This document shows, one piece after another, positions 1-8,921 of a stretch of 64,000 nt of DNA. Numbering within the stretch: position 1 is the stretch's first letter; each line of letters opens with the position of its first letter. Origin of the DNA: Pseudovibrio sp. Tun.PSC04-5.I4 (GTDB lineage Bacteria; Pseudomonadota; Alphaproteobacteria; Rhizobiales; Stappiaceae); NCBI RefSeq assembly GCF_900104145.1, contig NZ_FNLB01000004.1:119230-183229 (forward strand), in the 5' to 3' direction. The notes beneath the pieces are model-generated. The model worked only from the letters and a program-made list of their open reading frames with translations, had not been told where the DNA came from and did no database searches. The position numbers and the translations under genes are program-made.

Positions 1-651
1 GCATCATGGCTCTAGCCGAACTGGAGTTCATCACTCGCAATGAAGTGGTACACTTTCTCGGTCCACCTGGTACAGGAAAGAGCCATCTGGCAACTGCTCT
101 TGGGGTTGCAGCCGTTAAAGCGGGTAAACGGGTGTATCGCATTGCTTTAGCTCACCTCATCGAAGCCTTGGCAAAAGCTGAAAAAGAAGGGCGGTTGACT
201 GAGAAACTACGCTTCTTTGCACGAACTTCACTGCTAATCGTCGATGAAATCGGTTATCTGCCAATTACCAATGGGGGAGCAAACTTGTTCTTCCAGCTCG
301 TCAATGCCAAATATGAAAAGGGATCCATGATCCTCACCTCAAACCGTGGCTTTGCGGAATGGGGTGAGATCTTTGGTGATCGCGTTATTGCCACAGCCCT
401 TCTCGATCGGCTTTTGCATCATGCCGTCGTCATCCAGATCGAAGGTGCTAGTTATCGGTTGCGCAGCCATGCGGACCTCATGCCAGAGCACGTACGGGCT
501 AACGCTTCAATAGCTCCACCTCCACCACCAAAACGACGCGGCAGGCCACCCAAAAAGGAGAGTTAGACCCACAGACAAGGCTGGTCACCAAATACTCAAA
601 CTGAGGACTTTCCGTCCAGCACATGTGGGGAAATTTGACTCAGCATTGACA
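1..651 (+). mobile_element. IS21-family element, right end
   Basis: Holds the end of istB and the right terminus. The terminal inverted repeat reads inward from 651 as TGTCAATGCTGAGTCAAATT, a plausible IS21-type end starting with TG. The left end is outside the window, so the target duplication cannot be tested. The element lies in the 3' part of the minus-strand gene whose start is at 1020. Confidence 0.75.
3..566 (+). CDS. istB: IS21-family helper ATPase IstB (5' truncated by window edge)
   Basis: AAA+ ATPase that assists the IstA transposase of IS21 elements in target capture. The visible 187 residues hold the Walker A motif GPPGTGKS, the Walker B region LLIVDEIGYLP, the sensor motif TSNRGF and a basic proline-rich tail ending RRGRPPKK. 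IstB proteins are usually about 250 residues, so the N-terminus and istA lie left of the window. The frame is open to the window edge, so the ATG at 6 is probably internal. The IS terminus follows about 85 bases after the stop. Confidence 0.9.
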   Translation: MMALAELEFITRNEVVHFLGPPGTGKSHLATALGVAAVKAGKRVYRIALAHLIEALAKAEKEGRLTEKLRFFARTSLLIVDEIGYLPITNGGANLFFQLVNAKYEKGSMILTSNRGFAEWGEIFGDRVIATALLDRLLHHAVVIQIEGASYRLRSHADLMPEHVRANASIAPPPPPKRRGRPPKKES

Positions 652-1020
652 GACCACACGCCAGACAATGCGCGGCAGTTTGATGTTCTTGGCATCGGCG
701 CTGTGTTGAAGGTACGCAAAGGCAGCTTCAATCTGGTCCAGTTCGCGCTGCGAGGCACGGCGTGCGCCCAGCTTGATATCGCTGAAAAACTCAGAGACCC
801 CCGGGATCAAAAACAGGATCAGAACGAGCGTGATCTGAACGCAAAGAACGAACAGCTCGTTTACGTGGGGGACAGGGAACGGGAGCAAGGCATAAGTATT
901 GATGGCGGAAGTAACGGGGATCATCGCATAGAACAATATGAAGAAGGCAGGCGCGAAAATAACGGTCCACGAGATAAACCAACTCAAATCGATAGCTATG
1001 TGTCTGAAAATACTGCGCAT
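640..1020 (-). pseudogene. Membrane protein, 3' end cut off by IS21
   Basis: Unrecognised inner-membrane protein. Two hydrophobic segments lie near residues 12-35 and 50-72, followed by a charged region. Reading from 1020 the frame runs normally to WRVV, then enters the IS terminus at 651 and stops after three IS-encoded residues, so the native C-terminus is lost. The ATG at 1020 is chosen because GGAGG stands nine bases upstream; the ATG at 1029 overlaps that Shine-Dalgarno. I cannot assign a function. Confidence 0.55.
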
Positions 1021-1450
1021 TTGAACCATCCTCCATTGGCTCTATTTTACAAAAACCTGAGGTTGTACTCAATCAACTTCGCCCGTGTTCTTACTTTGTT
1101 CACAGCTAACTCAAGTATAGTTAATGCAGATAAGTAAGAGTTACGATTATCAATAATGTGAGAGAGGAAGAGCTTGAAGTATTCGTCATGACACGAAAAG
1201 AACCACTTAGGAACCTCATGGGATTTTACAAAAGATCCATGAATAAATGACCGGATTACGGCGCTAACATGTGCGTAACATACAAAGTGATTGGGTTTCT
1301 ACTTTTGGAATGGCAGGGAGATTTGTACTATTTGAATGAAATTTAAATCAGCTGAAACAGTCCTCTAACGTGATCTGAAGATCACCCGAGCGGCCAGATG
1401 TTTCTATCAAGGATGAGAGCAATCGGGGCACTGCCCCTTAAAAAAGTAAA

Positions 1451-1475
1451 CCCTGGAAGCCAGAGGCCACCAGGG
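1451..1475 (-). terminator. Intrinsic terminator of the candidate antisense RNA
   Basis: Six-base stem CCCTGG/CCAGGG around a 13-base loop, followed on the minus strand by TTTACTTTTTT. Confidence 0.5.
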
Positions 1476-1525
1476 AGAACAACATAGAATTCAAGATTAG
1501 CACCTGAATTTCTATGTCGTCCTCC
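1474..1525. repeat. Long imperfect inverted repeat before solo repC
   Basis: The arm at 1474-1493 (GGAGAACAACATAGAATTCA) pairs with the arm at 1505-1525 with about three mismatches or bulges. It has no T-tract of its own on the plus strand. It resembles the structured repC leader of repABC plasmids, where antisense pairing controls folding and repC translation. Confidence 0.5.
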
Positions 1526-1622
1526 CAAAAATTGCAAGAGTGAAGACCGCATTATTTTTTGCGAACGGGATTACTCACTCTGAATTTGGCTCAAAGCTTC
1601 CGGTTTAGACGGAATTTTTGGA

Positions 1623-3080
1623 ATGCAGATTGATACTTTTATGCCTGAACAACCAGCAAGACTGTTCGGGATTGGCAACACATCGCGCCAACAAAACGAG
1701 ATGGCCGAAAAGGCTGCAAAAGACTTTAAAGGATTGCCTGAAGGAGTGAGCCACTGGGATGTGCTCTCTTTGTTGAAGCGGGCGAGACTTGCAATGAACT
1801 TAACAGGTGCGCTTATATCGTATCTGGAGTTCTTGATGGGTTTTACGCGGCTGCAGGATTGGCAATCGGGCAGCAGTCCAATTGTCTACCTGACCGTGAG
1901 TGCGACCGCGAGCCGGCGCGGCATCAGTGAGCGTCAGGTTTTAAATATTGAACGAGCACTAAACGCCCTTGGATTGCTGTGCTGGCATGACAGCGGCAAC
2001 AAACGTCGATACGGCCACAGATCCCCGAGTGGGGAACTGAAGGAAGCCTATGGCGTTAATCTGGCACCGCTGGCCGCTCTCTATGACCGTCTTCTGGATT
2101 TGGTTGAAGGCCAGGAACAGCGGGCACTGATCTGGAAGCAGGAAAAAGCTGTGGTTCAGATCCACAAACGTGTTTTGCGCGAACGCCTCACCTTAAACCC
2201 CAGCCATGCGGCTGCTGACCAGGTGATGAGCCTGCTGAAAAGTCTGCCAAAACGTATTGAAGCGCGGGTGACGATCACCCAGCTGGTTCAATGGAGCCAG
2301 CAGATGAAAGCGCTCATCGAGGCGTTCGAAAAGCCTGCTGCTCCTGAAGGTGAAGCCGCCTCAAACGAGACCAGCGCAGCGCATCCTTGCGAGGTCGAAC
2401 CAAAGCCCATGAAAGACCAGAAATCCGCCCTTGGTGGGAAGAAGACTCCCGGCAGGTCGGAACTAAAGTTCCGACACATAAATACAAACAATACAAAACA
2501 AACACTTTCTAACGAAAGAAGTAATAGGCGGGCATTGCCTCACGGCAATGACTTGAAAGTTCTACTGGCCGCTAACGCGGAAATGGCTTTTGAGAAAGTT
2601 GCGCGTGAAAGCACCGCTCCTGCAGGTCAACACCTGAAGGAGCTTGAGGGCATGTCCGCACGAGGCCCCCTGCCCTCCCCTTTGTCGCCATCAGGTCAAG
2701 AAACCTTCTGCAATTCTGGTATCGAGCATATCACCCTCAAACAGGTTCTGGCCTGTGCCAGCCCCATGTTGCGCGACATGATCCGTAATGCCTCAAAAAC
2801 GGGTGGAGCCGACTGGGCTGCTGTTGTCGAGGCGGCAAAACTGGCGGCGGGGTATCTGGGGATTTCCGCCCCTGCCTGGCAAGACGCCCGCGACAGGTTG
2901 GGAGCAAGTGCGGCCGCAACAATTGTTGTGATTGCCGAGCGCAGAAGCACAGATCCGAAGACAACGATCAACTCATATGGTGGGTTTGTGCGCGGCTGCG
3001 TGGCCAAAGCTCAGGTTGGCGATCTGCATCTTCACAAGTCCGTTTTTGGGCTGCTCGGCAAGGGAAATCTTGATGAATAG
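1623..3080 (+). CDS. repC: Replication initiator RepC (solo copy)
   Basis: RepC-family initiator of 485 residues that binds and opens an origin normally located inside repC itself. The N-terminal part carries the typical region LSLLKRARLAMNLTG and a winged-helix stretch (SRRGISERQVLNIERALNALGLL); a variable Ser/Pro-rich linker lies around residues 240-350; the conserved C-terminus contains INSYGGFVRGCVAKAQ and LHLHKSVFGLLGKG. No repA or repB lies upstream, unlike the full repABC at 56-60 kb, so this is a solo repC with its own antisense-RNA-like leader. The start ATG could alternatively be at 1641. Confidence 0.88.
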   Translation: MQIDTFMPEQPARLFGIGNTSRQQNEMAEKAAKDFKGLPEGVSHWDVLSLLKRARLAMNLTGALISYLEFLMGFTRLQDWQSGSSPIVYLTVSATASRRGISERQVLNIERALNALGLLCWHDSGNKRRYGHRSPSGELKEAYGVNLAPLAALYDRLLDLVEGQEQRALIWKQEKAVVQIHKRVLRERLTLNPSHAAADQVMSLLKSLPKRIEARVTITQLVQWSQQMKALIEAFEKPAAPEGEAASNETSAAHPCEVEPKPMKDQKSALGGKKTPGRSELKFRHINTNNTKQTLSNERSNRRALPHGNDLKVLLAANAEMAFEKVARESTAPAGQHLKELEGMSARGPLPSPLSPSGQETFCNSGIEHITLKQVLACASPMLRDMIRNASKTGGADWAAVVEAAKLAAGYLGISAPAWQDARDRLGASAAATIVVIAERRSTDPKTTINSYGGFVRGCVAKAQVGDLHLHKSVFGLLGKGNLDE

Positions 3081-3254
3081 GCCCGTCACAAAAATGGGGC
3101 GTTGCCCCCGATCGCTGTCTAGGACAAGGGAGCTGAAGCTCCTCGGCCCTCCCGCCTCCCCCGGTTTGAATGGCGGGAAAATGAACCGATCTGATCAATG
3201 TTCGAAAATGAGATCAAATCTTTGCTTTGAAATATAAATTTGGAGAATTTTACA

Positions 3255-3707
3255 GTGCAGGCCAATAATCTTGCCGACCAGCTTTGTGCAATCAGCGCCG
3301 CTTTAGAAGATGCAGCTGTTCAAATCTATGGAGAACTCCCAGCAAATTCCGCAGCGATCTTGCTGCTTCTGCGACGAAGTTCCGCACCCTCCCTTGCATC
3401 CATCTCAAAGCAAATCGGTCTCAGCTACTCCGCAACCGTACGGCTCATTGGCTGGTTGGAAAACGGCCAACTGGTACAGCGCATGAAGCGTAAAGGCTGT
3501 CATGTACAGGTGATCCTGACGATTGATGGCAAGACAAAAGCTGACGAACTTGCCAAGGCCCGCACACAAGCCGCTGAAACACTGCTGGCAAGGCTTGATG
3601 AAAAGCAGTGCACCATGCTCTCCAAAACCTTCACTCAGATCATGACCGGCATCGACCGCCCCCCAAGCTTTGAGGATCTCGTCTCCTTAACTGCTGACCG
3701 CCCGTAA
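3255..3707 (+). CDS. MarR-type winged-helix transcriptional regulator
   Basis: About 150 residues. The central winged helix is visible: a helix-turn-helix in PSLASISKQIGLSYSATVRLIGWLENGQLVQRM, followed by a beta-wing (KGCHVQVILTIDGKTKADEL), with flanking dimerisation helices. MarR proteins are small-molecule-responsive dimeric repressors. I prefer the GTG at 3255 because GGAG stands nine bases before it; a TTG at 3240 would add five residues. It follows repC by about 170 bases in the same direction. Its target is unknown. Confidence 0.7.
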   Translation: MQANNLADQLCAISAALEDAAVQIYGELPANSAAILLLLRRSSAPSLASISKQIGLSYSATVRLIGWLENGQLVQRMKRKGCHVQVILTIDGKTKADELAKARTQAAETLLARLDEKQCTMLSKTFTQIMTGIDRPPSFEDLVSLTADRP

Positions 3708-3789
3708 CTCGTTAAAGCTCTGCACCCTTGCACCTCGATTCCCAATCCGACCCATCGCAGTCGGATGGATCATTCAAACGGAGATTTCC

Positions 3790-4218
3790 ATGAAAAAGCT
3801 ATTTGTTATTCTTGCCGCAACCATGATGCTAGCAGCATGTCAGACAACATCTGTTGTGGTCTCATCAAAACAACCGCCTCGTGTGGTGATGCAAAAGACT
3901 ATCCCAGAAGCGAAAAAAGCTGTGATTGAAGAGTTCAAAAGCAGAGGCTTTAAGGTTACTCGCAGTGCCGGCACTACGGTTGTCGTGGAGCAGATCCTCA
4001 CCCCAAACAGTGATGAGCGAAAACAGCACGCGTCCTACAGTGATGGTGTACCTCGTGCCCGAGCCGTCCTGCGGTTCAGCACCGTCGATGCTGGTACACA
4101 GATCACAAGTTCTTACGACATGATCATCAATCCGGGCAAAGCCAATCAGGAAAAAGTGACATTGCTGGACAGCCCTGATGGTGCGCGGCTGCAGGGGCTT
4201 TTGGAAAGCATCAAGTAA
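3790..4218 (+). CDS. Small lipoprotein of unknown function
   Basis: 142 residues with a type II signal peptide and lipobox LAAC (lipid-carrying Cys17), so it should be a membrane-anchored periplasmic lipoprotein. GGAG lies eight bases upstream of the ATG. The mature part has a compact alpha/beta composition, with a helix near KAVIEEFKSRGFKV. No family is recognised. A second lipoprotein gene follows after 58 bases, so the two are probably co-transcribed. Confidence 0.7.
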   Translation: MKKLFVILAATMMLAACQTTSVVVSSKQPPRVVMQKTIPEAKKAVIEEFKSRGFKVTRSAGTTVVVEQILTPNSDERKQHASYSDGVPRARAVLRFSTVDAGTQITSSYDMIINPGKANQEKVTLLDSPDGARLQGLLESIK

Positions 4219-4276
4219 CCAATTGAAGTCTGACTACGGGTGGATACAACGCCCTCAATCAAAGAGTATAAATCCT

Positions 4277-4909
4277 ATGTCGTTTTACAAAAACTCACTG
4301 AAATACCTAGCAATTTTTGGCCTCTTCGGGGCCTTGTCCGCGTGTGTTGTTCCAGAACAATATGAAGCGGATCTCTCAATTTATGGAGATGAGCTTTCAG
4401 TCGAATTCGAAGGAACGCTAAAGGAGCTGGTCAGTGTCATGAATAGCGGTGGACGCCCCATCGCACCGGATGATCCTCAACTCCAACAGCTATTGTCGGA
4501 GCTGGTCGCTGATTTTGAAAAACAACCAGGCTATACATCTGTCCAGATCACTGACACCAACCGTATTTATGTGAAATTGAGTGACACTCGGGAAATTTCG
4601 GATATTGGCTATATCTACGGCCTTCCTGCCACGCAAAGACCAAGATCGAAAGACAATTTTCTACGCATACAACATCTGAGTGATGGTGAGATCTTGATTA
4701 CGTCCTCCAAATTTAAGGCCAAGGACTTAGCCGCGCTGTTGGGATCAGATTACGATCCAGACGGTGTTATTTCAATTTCGACTGACCACGAAGTTCTGGA
4801 ACATAATGCAGATGAGACGCCTGGATTGTTCTCAAATGCCTACGTTTGGAATATTGATTCAGAAGATGCCTTGCTGAAAGGTGTCAAAATGCGATTGAAA
4901 ATGAACTGA
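4277..4909 (+). CDS. Lipoprotein of unknown function
   Basis: 210 residues starting at MSFYKN. The signal peptide ends in lipobox LSAC (Cys23). The acidic mature domain (LSIYGDELSVEFEGTLKELV at its start) is not recognised. The frame stays open upstream to 4178, but the ATG at 4277 puts the lipoprotein signal at the N-terminus and is preferred. Confidence 0.65.
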   Translation: MSFYKNSLKYLAIFGLFGALSACVVPEQYEADLSIYGDELSVEFEGTLKELVSVMNSGGRPIAPDDPQLQQLLSELVADFEKQPGYTSVQITDTNRIYVKLSDTREISDIGYIYGLPATQRPRSKDNFLRIQHLSDGEILITSSKFKAKDLAALLGSDYDPDGVISISTDHEVLEHNADETPGLFSNAYVWNIDSEDALLKGVKMRLKMN

Positions 4910-5076
4910 GTTGATTGATAGAGAACATTGCAGCATCAACACAGACATGGCTGGTGATGCTGCAATGTCATTGTAGGACCTAATACAAGCCGGGGCTGGA
5001 CAATGTGCAGCAAAGCCGGAGATTGGTTTGCCCTTAGGGCGCAGGCATTTTGTATTTGAGCAAGAAGACCACACGG

Positions 5077-5553
5077 ATGAAAAAACACAACCAACTGAGC
5101 GGCGAGCAAAAGTATCAGGCCTTCGTGGACCTCATGCGAGCTGATACGACTGACCAGGAGGTCGCAGAGCGGTATTCTATAACCGTAAACCAGCTGCAGT
5201 TTCTCTCAAAGGAGTTGAAGAAGGTGCTGCGTGAACACCTCAACGTTTCTTCCCAAAAAGCAGTCACTGCCCCAAAGTTTTCCGACCTAGACTGTGATGT
5301 GTGGGAGGACTTTCGTAAGGGAGAGTTGCCAGAAGAAGAGATTGACAAGCAGGCCAAACGGCAATGGAAAGCTGCGTTAAAGTCAGGGCGCCTTTCTACT
5401 GACAGTTCTAAAGCCAACTTTGCCGATGACTGGATCTTGATTGAAGTGGAAGATAACGGTGCAGCCGTGTTTGAGCACAAGGACAATGGTGACCACTTGC
5501 CACGCAGCAAAAAAGAGGCTGAGCGCTATGTGGTAGGTCCTACCTGTCAATGA
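5077..5553 (+). CDS. Hypothetical protein with HTH-like N-terminus
   Basis: 158 residues from the ATG at 5077. Residues 10-50 look like a Trp-repressor/transposase-type helix-turn-helix (YQAFVDLMRADTTDQEVAER then SITVNQLQFL). The remainder is acidic, with a C-terminal segment ending in KEAERYVVGP. It might bind DNA but shows no transposase catalytic domain. It ends the group of plus-strand genes that starts with repC. Confidence 0.45.
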   Translation: MKKHNQLSGEQKYQAFVDLMRADTTDQEVAERYSITVNQLQFLSKELKKVLREHLNVSSQKAVTAPKFSDLDCDVWEDFRKGELPEEEIDKQAKRQWKAALKSGRLSTDSSKANFADDWILIEVEDNGAAVFEHKDNGDHLPRSKKEAERYVVGPTCQ

Positions 5554-5996
5554 GCGTTCAAAAGTGACCCGGCGAGTATGGGGTGTATCCCCGCAAATGG
5601 GCATTGAAATATAAGCATAATTTCATTACAGAAGACCAGCGCGAAGCAATCTAGTTTTGCAATATGTTTCGCGTAGCCACCAACATGGTATGTTCGATAT
5701 ATTGCATCTTGTTCTTGCTTGCTGGTATCAGGCCCAGTGTGAGCGGCGCTGGGATTTTGGCCACGCCTGACTTTGAGTGTAAGAGCAACACAAACGATCA
5801 TTTGCGCAACATGATGACAACCTTAGCTTAAACAGTCATTTATTGTGAATGCAAACCTGTTGCAAAGCCAGTTTTTAAGGCAACAGGTTTATGCATCGCA
5901 TGACATCCACCAGAGGATTGAGACGACCAAAACGATACGGAAACATCAGCTAGTGGCCGTTTTCGCAGCGACGTTCACACCGGGCCTTTATGTGTT
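5554..5996. other. Intergenic region without a recognised gene
   Basis: Contains one clear structure, a perfect 11-base inverted repeat AAACCTGTTGC (5853-5863) / GCAACAGGTTT (5880-5890). It lies just past the 3' end of the minus-strand chaperone/effector pair and may form a terminator-like stem, although it lacks a T-run. A short minus-strand frame (5547-5801) has no supporting features. Confidence 0.4.
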
Positions 5997-6452
5997 TTAG
6001 AGATTGAAAAACATCATACTGTTTTGCGTTTCATCACGCCCACTTTGCACCTGCTCTGGCGCCTCCATCTTGCTTTGCATTCCAAATGCCGTCAGTTTCG
6101 CCATCAAGTCACTCATATTCTCAAGCAAGTTCCCAAGCTGTTGTGCATCCAACACACTCGCAGGCATGGCGCATTCCAAATACACCAAGCCTTCCTCTAT
6201 GCTGATGTAGGAGTATCCCATTAAATCACGCTCCCGGTTCAGGCCTAGCCAGAAAGCATAGTCATCGTTAGACAGGATCCTGCAATCAACGATACCTGAG
6301 AATGTGAGGGCATCCCTGTCTGGGTAATGGTCAAGTTGCCAGACAGTCCCGTTTTGGTCAGTAAGTTTCAAGGCATGCTGTTTGTCCAGCACTAGCGTAA
6401 GGCCCCATTTCTCACCAATTTGCGTGAGAGCGGATTCAAGTTGGTGTGCCAT
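5997..6452 (-). CDS. Type III secretion chaperone-like protein (CesT family)
   Basis: 151 residues, acidic, with the alternating helix/strand layout of class I T3SS chaperones: N-terminal helix (LESALTQIGEKWGL), strands around TVWQLDHYPDRDALTFSG and YAFWLGLNRERDLMGYSYIS, and a C-terminal helix (LDAQQLGNLLENMSDLMAKL). Such proteins bind the N-terminal region of an effector and hold it secretion-competent in the cytoplasm. It lies 30 bases downstream of the effector candidate at 6483-7361 on the same strand. The assignment rests on fold-like pattern and context. Confidence 0.55.
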   Translation of the reverse strand: MAHQLESALTQIGEKWGLTLVLDKQHALKLTDQNGTVWQLDHYPDRDALTFSGIVDCRILSNDDYAFWLGLNRERDLMGYSYISIEEGLVYLECAMPASVLDAQQLGNLLENMSDLMAKLTAFGMQSKMEAPEQVQSGRDETQNSMMFFNL

Positions 6453-6482
6453 GTCTTCTTACATCTCTCACTTCAAGCAGGT

Positions 6483-7361
6483 TCACGCATAATCACCAGT
6501 TGGTGACTTACGTTCGAAAACAGCCTGTGCGCGCTCAAAGCTCAGATTCTGGATTGACGGAAAGGTGTCTTGCAGAGGTTCCTTGGCATAGTCAGTCCAG
6601 GATTCCTTGTCATTTCCGAACAGCCCAACTGCATAGTGGAGATACTGAACAGCTTCCTCTGGAGTCTCAGGGGCACGACTTGCCGGATTCTTTGCATACT
6701 CGGCAGCACCCACATCAGTGGAGGCTTCAAGGCGTTGATGCAGATCAGCAGCCGCGCCCTTATCAAAACTGTGCTTTTGGGAATCAATGACCTTCCCTGT
6801 CCATTCTTTCAGATCAGAAACCATCGATTGTAGGCAGAAGTTCTCACTATACATATCGCGCGCGGTATGTGCTTTCAGAAAGGAATGCATATTATCTCTG
6901 CGAGAAAGCACGTTGATGAGGCCATCAGGCGCGGACTTAAAGCCCTTTCCGGTTTTAACAATGTCTTTCAAAGCAGGAGATTCTTCGATCTTGATCATCA
7001 GGACGTTTAGTTTTTCAGTCGTTCGTTCAAATGCACCAGCCATCAGTGCTCTGGAACCACCATGTCCGGTTTCAATCAGATCAATGAGGTCATTTACGAG
7101 TTCCCGCTTAGCTTCCCTGCGCTCTTCTATACGACTCTTGACGGTTTGAGTTTCAGAGGCGTCATTGGCTTTGGACGGAAAGCTCTGTTGATAAGACTGG
7201 GAAGGTCGTAATTGATCTTCCACTGGTTTTCTGAGTTGATCTACGCTCTCAACTGAACGGAATGCACCACTTGCGGGCTCCTTGGATGCCTTCGCGATAT
7301 CAGAGTTGGGGGTTATATTAAAAGTACCACCTGCAGAACTTGAGGCCGACGTAATATCCAT
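6483..7361 (-). CDS. Candidate type III effector 1
   Basis: 292 residues. The N-terminus MDITSASSSAGG is Ser/Thr-rich and matches the pattern M-x-I-T-x-A-[ST]-S-[ST] shared with the candidate effectors at 29.7 and 31.9 kb. No transmembrane segment or catalytic motif is recognised; the middle is strongly helical and charged (KSRIEERREAKRELVNDLID). The start at 7361 is set by GGAAGG eight bases upstream; an ATG at 7382 is less likely. It is paired with the chaperone-like gene just downstream. Secretion by T3SS is inference. Confidence 0.5.
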   Translation of the reverse strand: MDITSASSSAGGTFNITPNSDIAKASKEPASGAFRSVESVDQLRKPVEDQLRPSQSYQQSFPSKANDASETQTVKSRIEERREAKRELVNDLIDLIETGHGGSRALMAGAFERTTEKLNVLMIKIEESPALKDIVKTGKGFKSAPDGLINVLSRRDNMHSFLKAHTARDMYSENFCLQSMVSDLKEWTGKVIDSQKHSFDKGAAADLHQRLEASTDVGAAEYAKNPASRAPETPEEAVQYLHYAVGLFGNDKESWTDYAKEPLQDTFPSIQNLSFERAQAVFERKSPTGDYA

Positions 7362-7506
7362 CTGGGTTACCTTCCAAGGCAAATTTAAAAGTCATTCGGA
7401 GGAATAACGTGCCCTGCGCCTCTAGGGTGTGCCGGATATAACGCAGCTCCACCGTTTTGGACGTTTGATCTTTAAAGCCCTCAAGCCATGCGGTGTATTT
7501 GGAGAG

Positions 7507-7734
7507 CACCAAAAAGTGTGGGGCAATCAGGCGGCGAGTTTATCAAACGCTTGATCTTGCGTTTCAGATTTCATGCCGGGATACTATTGTTCAATCTACT
7601 GCCTGAGCGTCCCGTCCGGCGCCCGGGTGCAGGTTTACAGCAAGATGTGGGTATGCGTTAAACAAGCTGTTCCGCAATGCTTTAACAACAGGGCCAGTGA
7701 GCCATTCGTGAGCTGCCCCACACTTTTTGGGGTG
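7507..7734. repeat. MITE-like non-coding repeat, copy 1
   Basis: About 228 bases with imperfect terminal inverted repeats (CACCAAAAAGTGTGGGGCAA at the left; the complement of CACCCCAAAAAGTGTGGGGC at the right). A second copy lies at 12012-12236. It has no open reading frame of note. Shared inner blocks include TTCAGATTTCATGCCGGGAT and GGTATGCGTTAAACA. It is too short to be autonomous. Confidence 0.6.
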
Positions 7735-7927
7735 TTGTCACGTTAACTTTGGCACCAGTCTACGCGGTTACTTCTGTAGCATGACTTCAGCTCCGATCAG
7801 TTATAAGCGCCACCGGTTTCCGCCGCAGATCATTGCCCATGTCGTTTGGCTCTACCATCGTTTCTCGCTGAGCCTGCGCGAAGTTGAAGAAATGCTGCTA
7901 GAGCGTGGCATTGCTGCCGCCATTTGA
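7735..7927 (+). pseudogene. IS6-family transposase, N-terminal fragment
   Basis: From an ATG at 7781 the frame reads the classic IS6/IS26 N-terminus (YKRHRFPPQIIAHVVWLYHR, then FSLSLREVEEMLLERGI) and then breaks off. The IS end GGTGTTGTCACGTTAA sits just upstream at 7731-7746 and recurs at 34.7, 53.15 and 60.3 kb, so several remnants of one IS6-type element are scattered here. 7928-8040 cannot be assigned. Confidence 0.7.
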
Positions 7928-8044
7928 AATCTCCGCTCACTGGAATACCTCTTGCTTTACCCAAACATCAGGCATCCGAATATTATTTGCAACAGGGCCC
8001 ACCGTCCCATCAATGGTCCAAAACAGCAAATACCCCACGCTTTG

Positions 8045-8146
8045 TGGTGCTCTCCAACTTGGACGGCCGATGTTCGAGCGTGTCAGTGCGACCTGAGTTC
8101 AACGGGTAAGGGCCAGCTGTAAGCTGAATTTTCTTTCTGCAACACG
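8045..8146 (+). pseudogene. IS5-type transposase, 3' end remnant
   Basis: The last codons read LGRPMFERVSAT, matching the C-termini of the other IS5-type copies in this window, followed by their conserved tail and end (AAGCTGAATTTTCTTTCTGC AAC). The following 8148-8178 is an inverted copy of sequence next to the resolvase fragment at 24.45 kb (core TCATTCTGCCCCCT, then CCGGACTCGACCCCT). Confidence 0.6.
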
Positions 8147-8220
8147 GTCTCATTCTGCCCCCTACCGGACTCGACCCCTTTTATGTGTTCTCCTTCAACA
8201 CGGCTTTGGCAATGCCGATC

Positions 8221-8910
8221 TCAGTGATTTTCGGCGCTTACTGAGCCAAATCGTCCTTCTGCCCATTTCGAAAACCACAGCACCGGGTAACAATAGATGA
8301 AGTAGAAAACCGCAATCAGGCCATAGATGAACATAATATCACCAGGCATGCGCATGATCGCGACTTCCCCCTGCCGTGTTAGTTCGGCGATACCAATCAC
8401 CGAGAAGACAGCGGTGCTTTTGATGACGATAACATAGACACTGGCCATAGGCGGGATTGTCAATTTCAACGCCTGCGGGATGACGACATTGCGGTAGGTC
8501 TGTCCCCAGGTCATGCCAACCGAGCGGGCCGCTTCGCTTTGACCTCGGGGCACCACAAAGATGGCCGACGCAACGATTTCCGTCACGTAGCTGGAGGTGT
8601 AAAGCGACAGAGACACAATCGCGGCGGTATATCCGTCAAAGGACAGCCACGCAATTCCAAGTGATGGCAACACGAAGAAGATAATATAAAGCTGGACCAA
8701 ATAAGGTGAGCCGCGCAGAATATGCAAGTATCCGTTAATCAATTTGTTGAGGAAAAAATACCCCAACGTCTTAGTCACACCAAGGCAGAAGCCGATCAGA
8801 GACCCCACGATTATGGAGATCATCGAGATCTGGAATGTCATCCATAGCCCTTTCAACAAGAACGGAAAAAGGCTTTGGAGGATGGAAAGTTTATCAGCAA
8901 TCATGTCCAT
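8221..8910 (-). CDS. Polar amino-acid ABC transporter permease (second)
   Basis: 229-residue HisM/GlnP-type inner-membrane permease with about five transmembrane helices. The EAA loop is present (SEAARSVGMTWGQTYRNVVIPQALKLTIPP), which docks on the ATPase. It is the last gene of a minus-strand operon ATPase - binding protein - permease - permease (11.3 to 8.2 kb), 11 bases after its partner permease. Substrate: probably a polar or acidic amino acid or derivative; not defined by sequence. Confidence 0.88.
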   Translation of the reverse strand: MDMIADKLSILQSLFPFLLKGLWMTFQISMISIIVGSLIGFCLGVTKTLGYFFLNKLINGYLHILRGSPYLVQLYIIFFVLPSLGIAWLSFDGYTAAIVSLSLYTSSYVTEIVASAIFVVPRGQSEAARSVGMTWGQTYRNVVIPQALKLTIPPMASVYVIVIKSTAVFSVIGIAELTRQGEVAIMRMPGDIMFIYGLIAVFYFIYCYPVLWFSKWAEGRFGSVSAENH

Positions 8911-8921
8911 GTCGTTGCTCC

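Larger units (their letters stand above)
1440..1560 (-). ncRNA. Candidate antisense (ctRNA/incA-like) RNA upstream of solo repC
   Basis: RepC genes of repABC plasmids are controlled by a short antisense RNA encoded just upstream. On the minus strand there is a hairpin (CCCTGG at 1470-1475 side, CCAGGG at 1451-1456 side) followed by a T-rich run (TTTACTTTTTT), which is an intrinsic terminator. Upstream of it lies a long imperfect inverted repeat (1474-1525). The arrangement matches a ctRNA, but the 5' end and promoter are not defined here. The rest of 1030-1622 shows no gene. Confidence 0.45.

Noticed and set aside
625..1137. Plus-strand 170-codon open frame
   Set aside because: It starts inside the IS21 end and is antisense to a membrane-protein gene with a good ribosome-binding site; low-complexity charged translation without family features.
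5547..5801. Minus-strand 84-codon frame
   Set aside because: No ribosome-binding site, no recognisable features, overlaps the end of the plus-strand gene; treated as chance.
7905..8109. Two overlapping short frames between IS remnants
   Set aside because: Only the last codons of one match something (the IS5 C-terminus); the rest is unassigned junction sequence.
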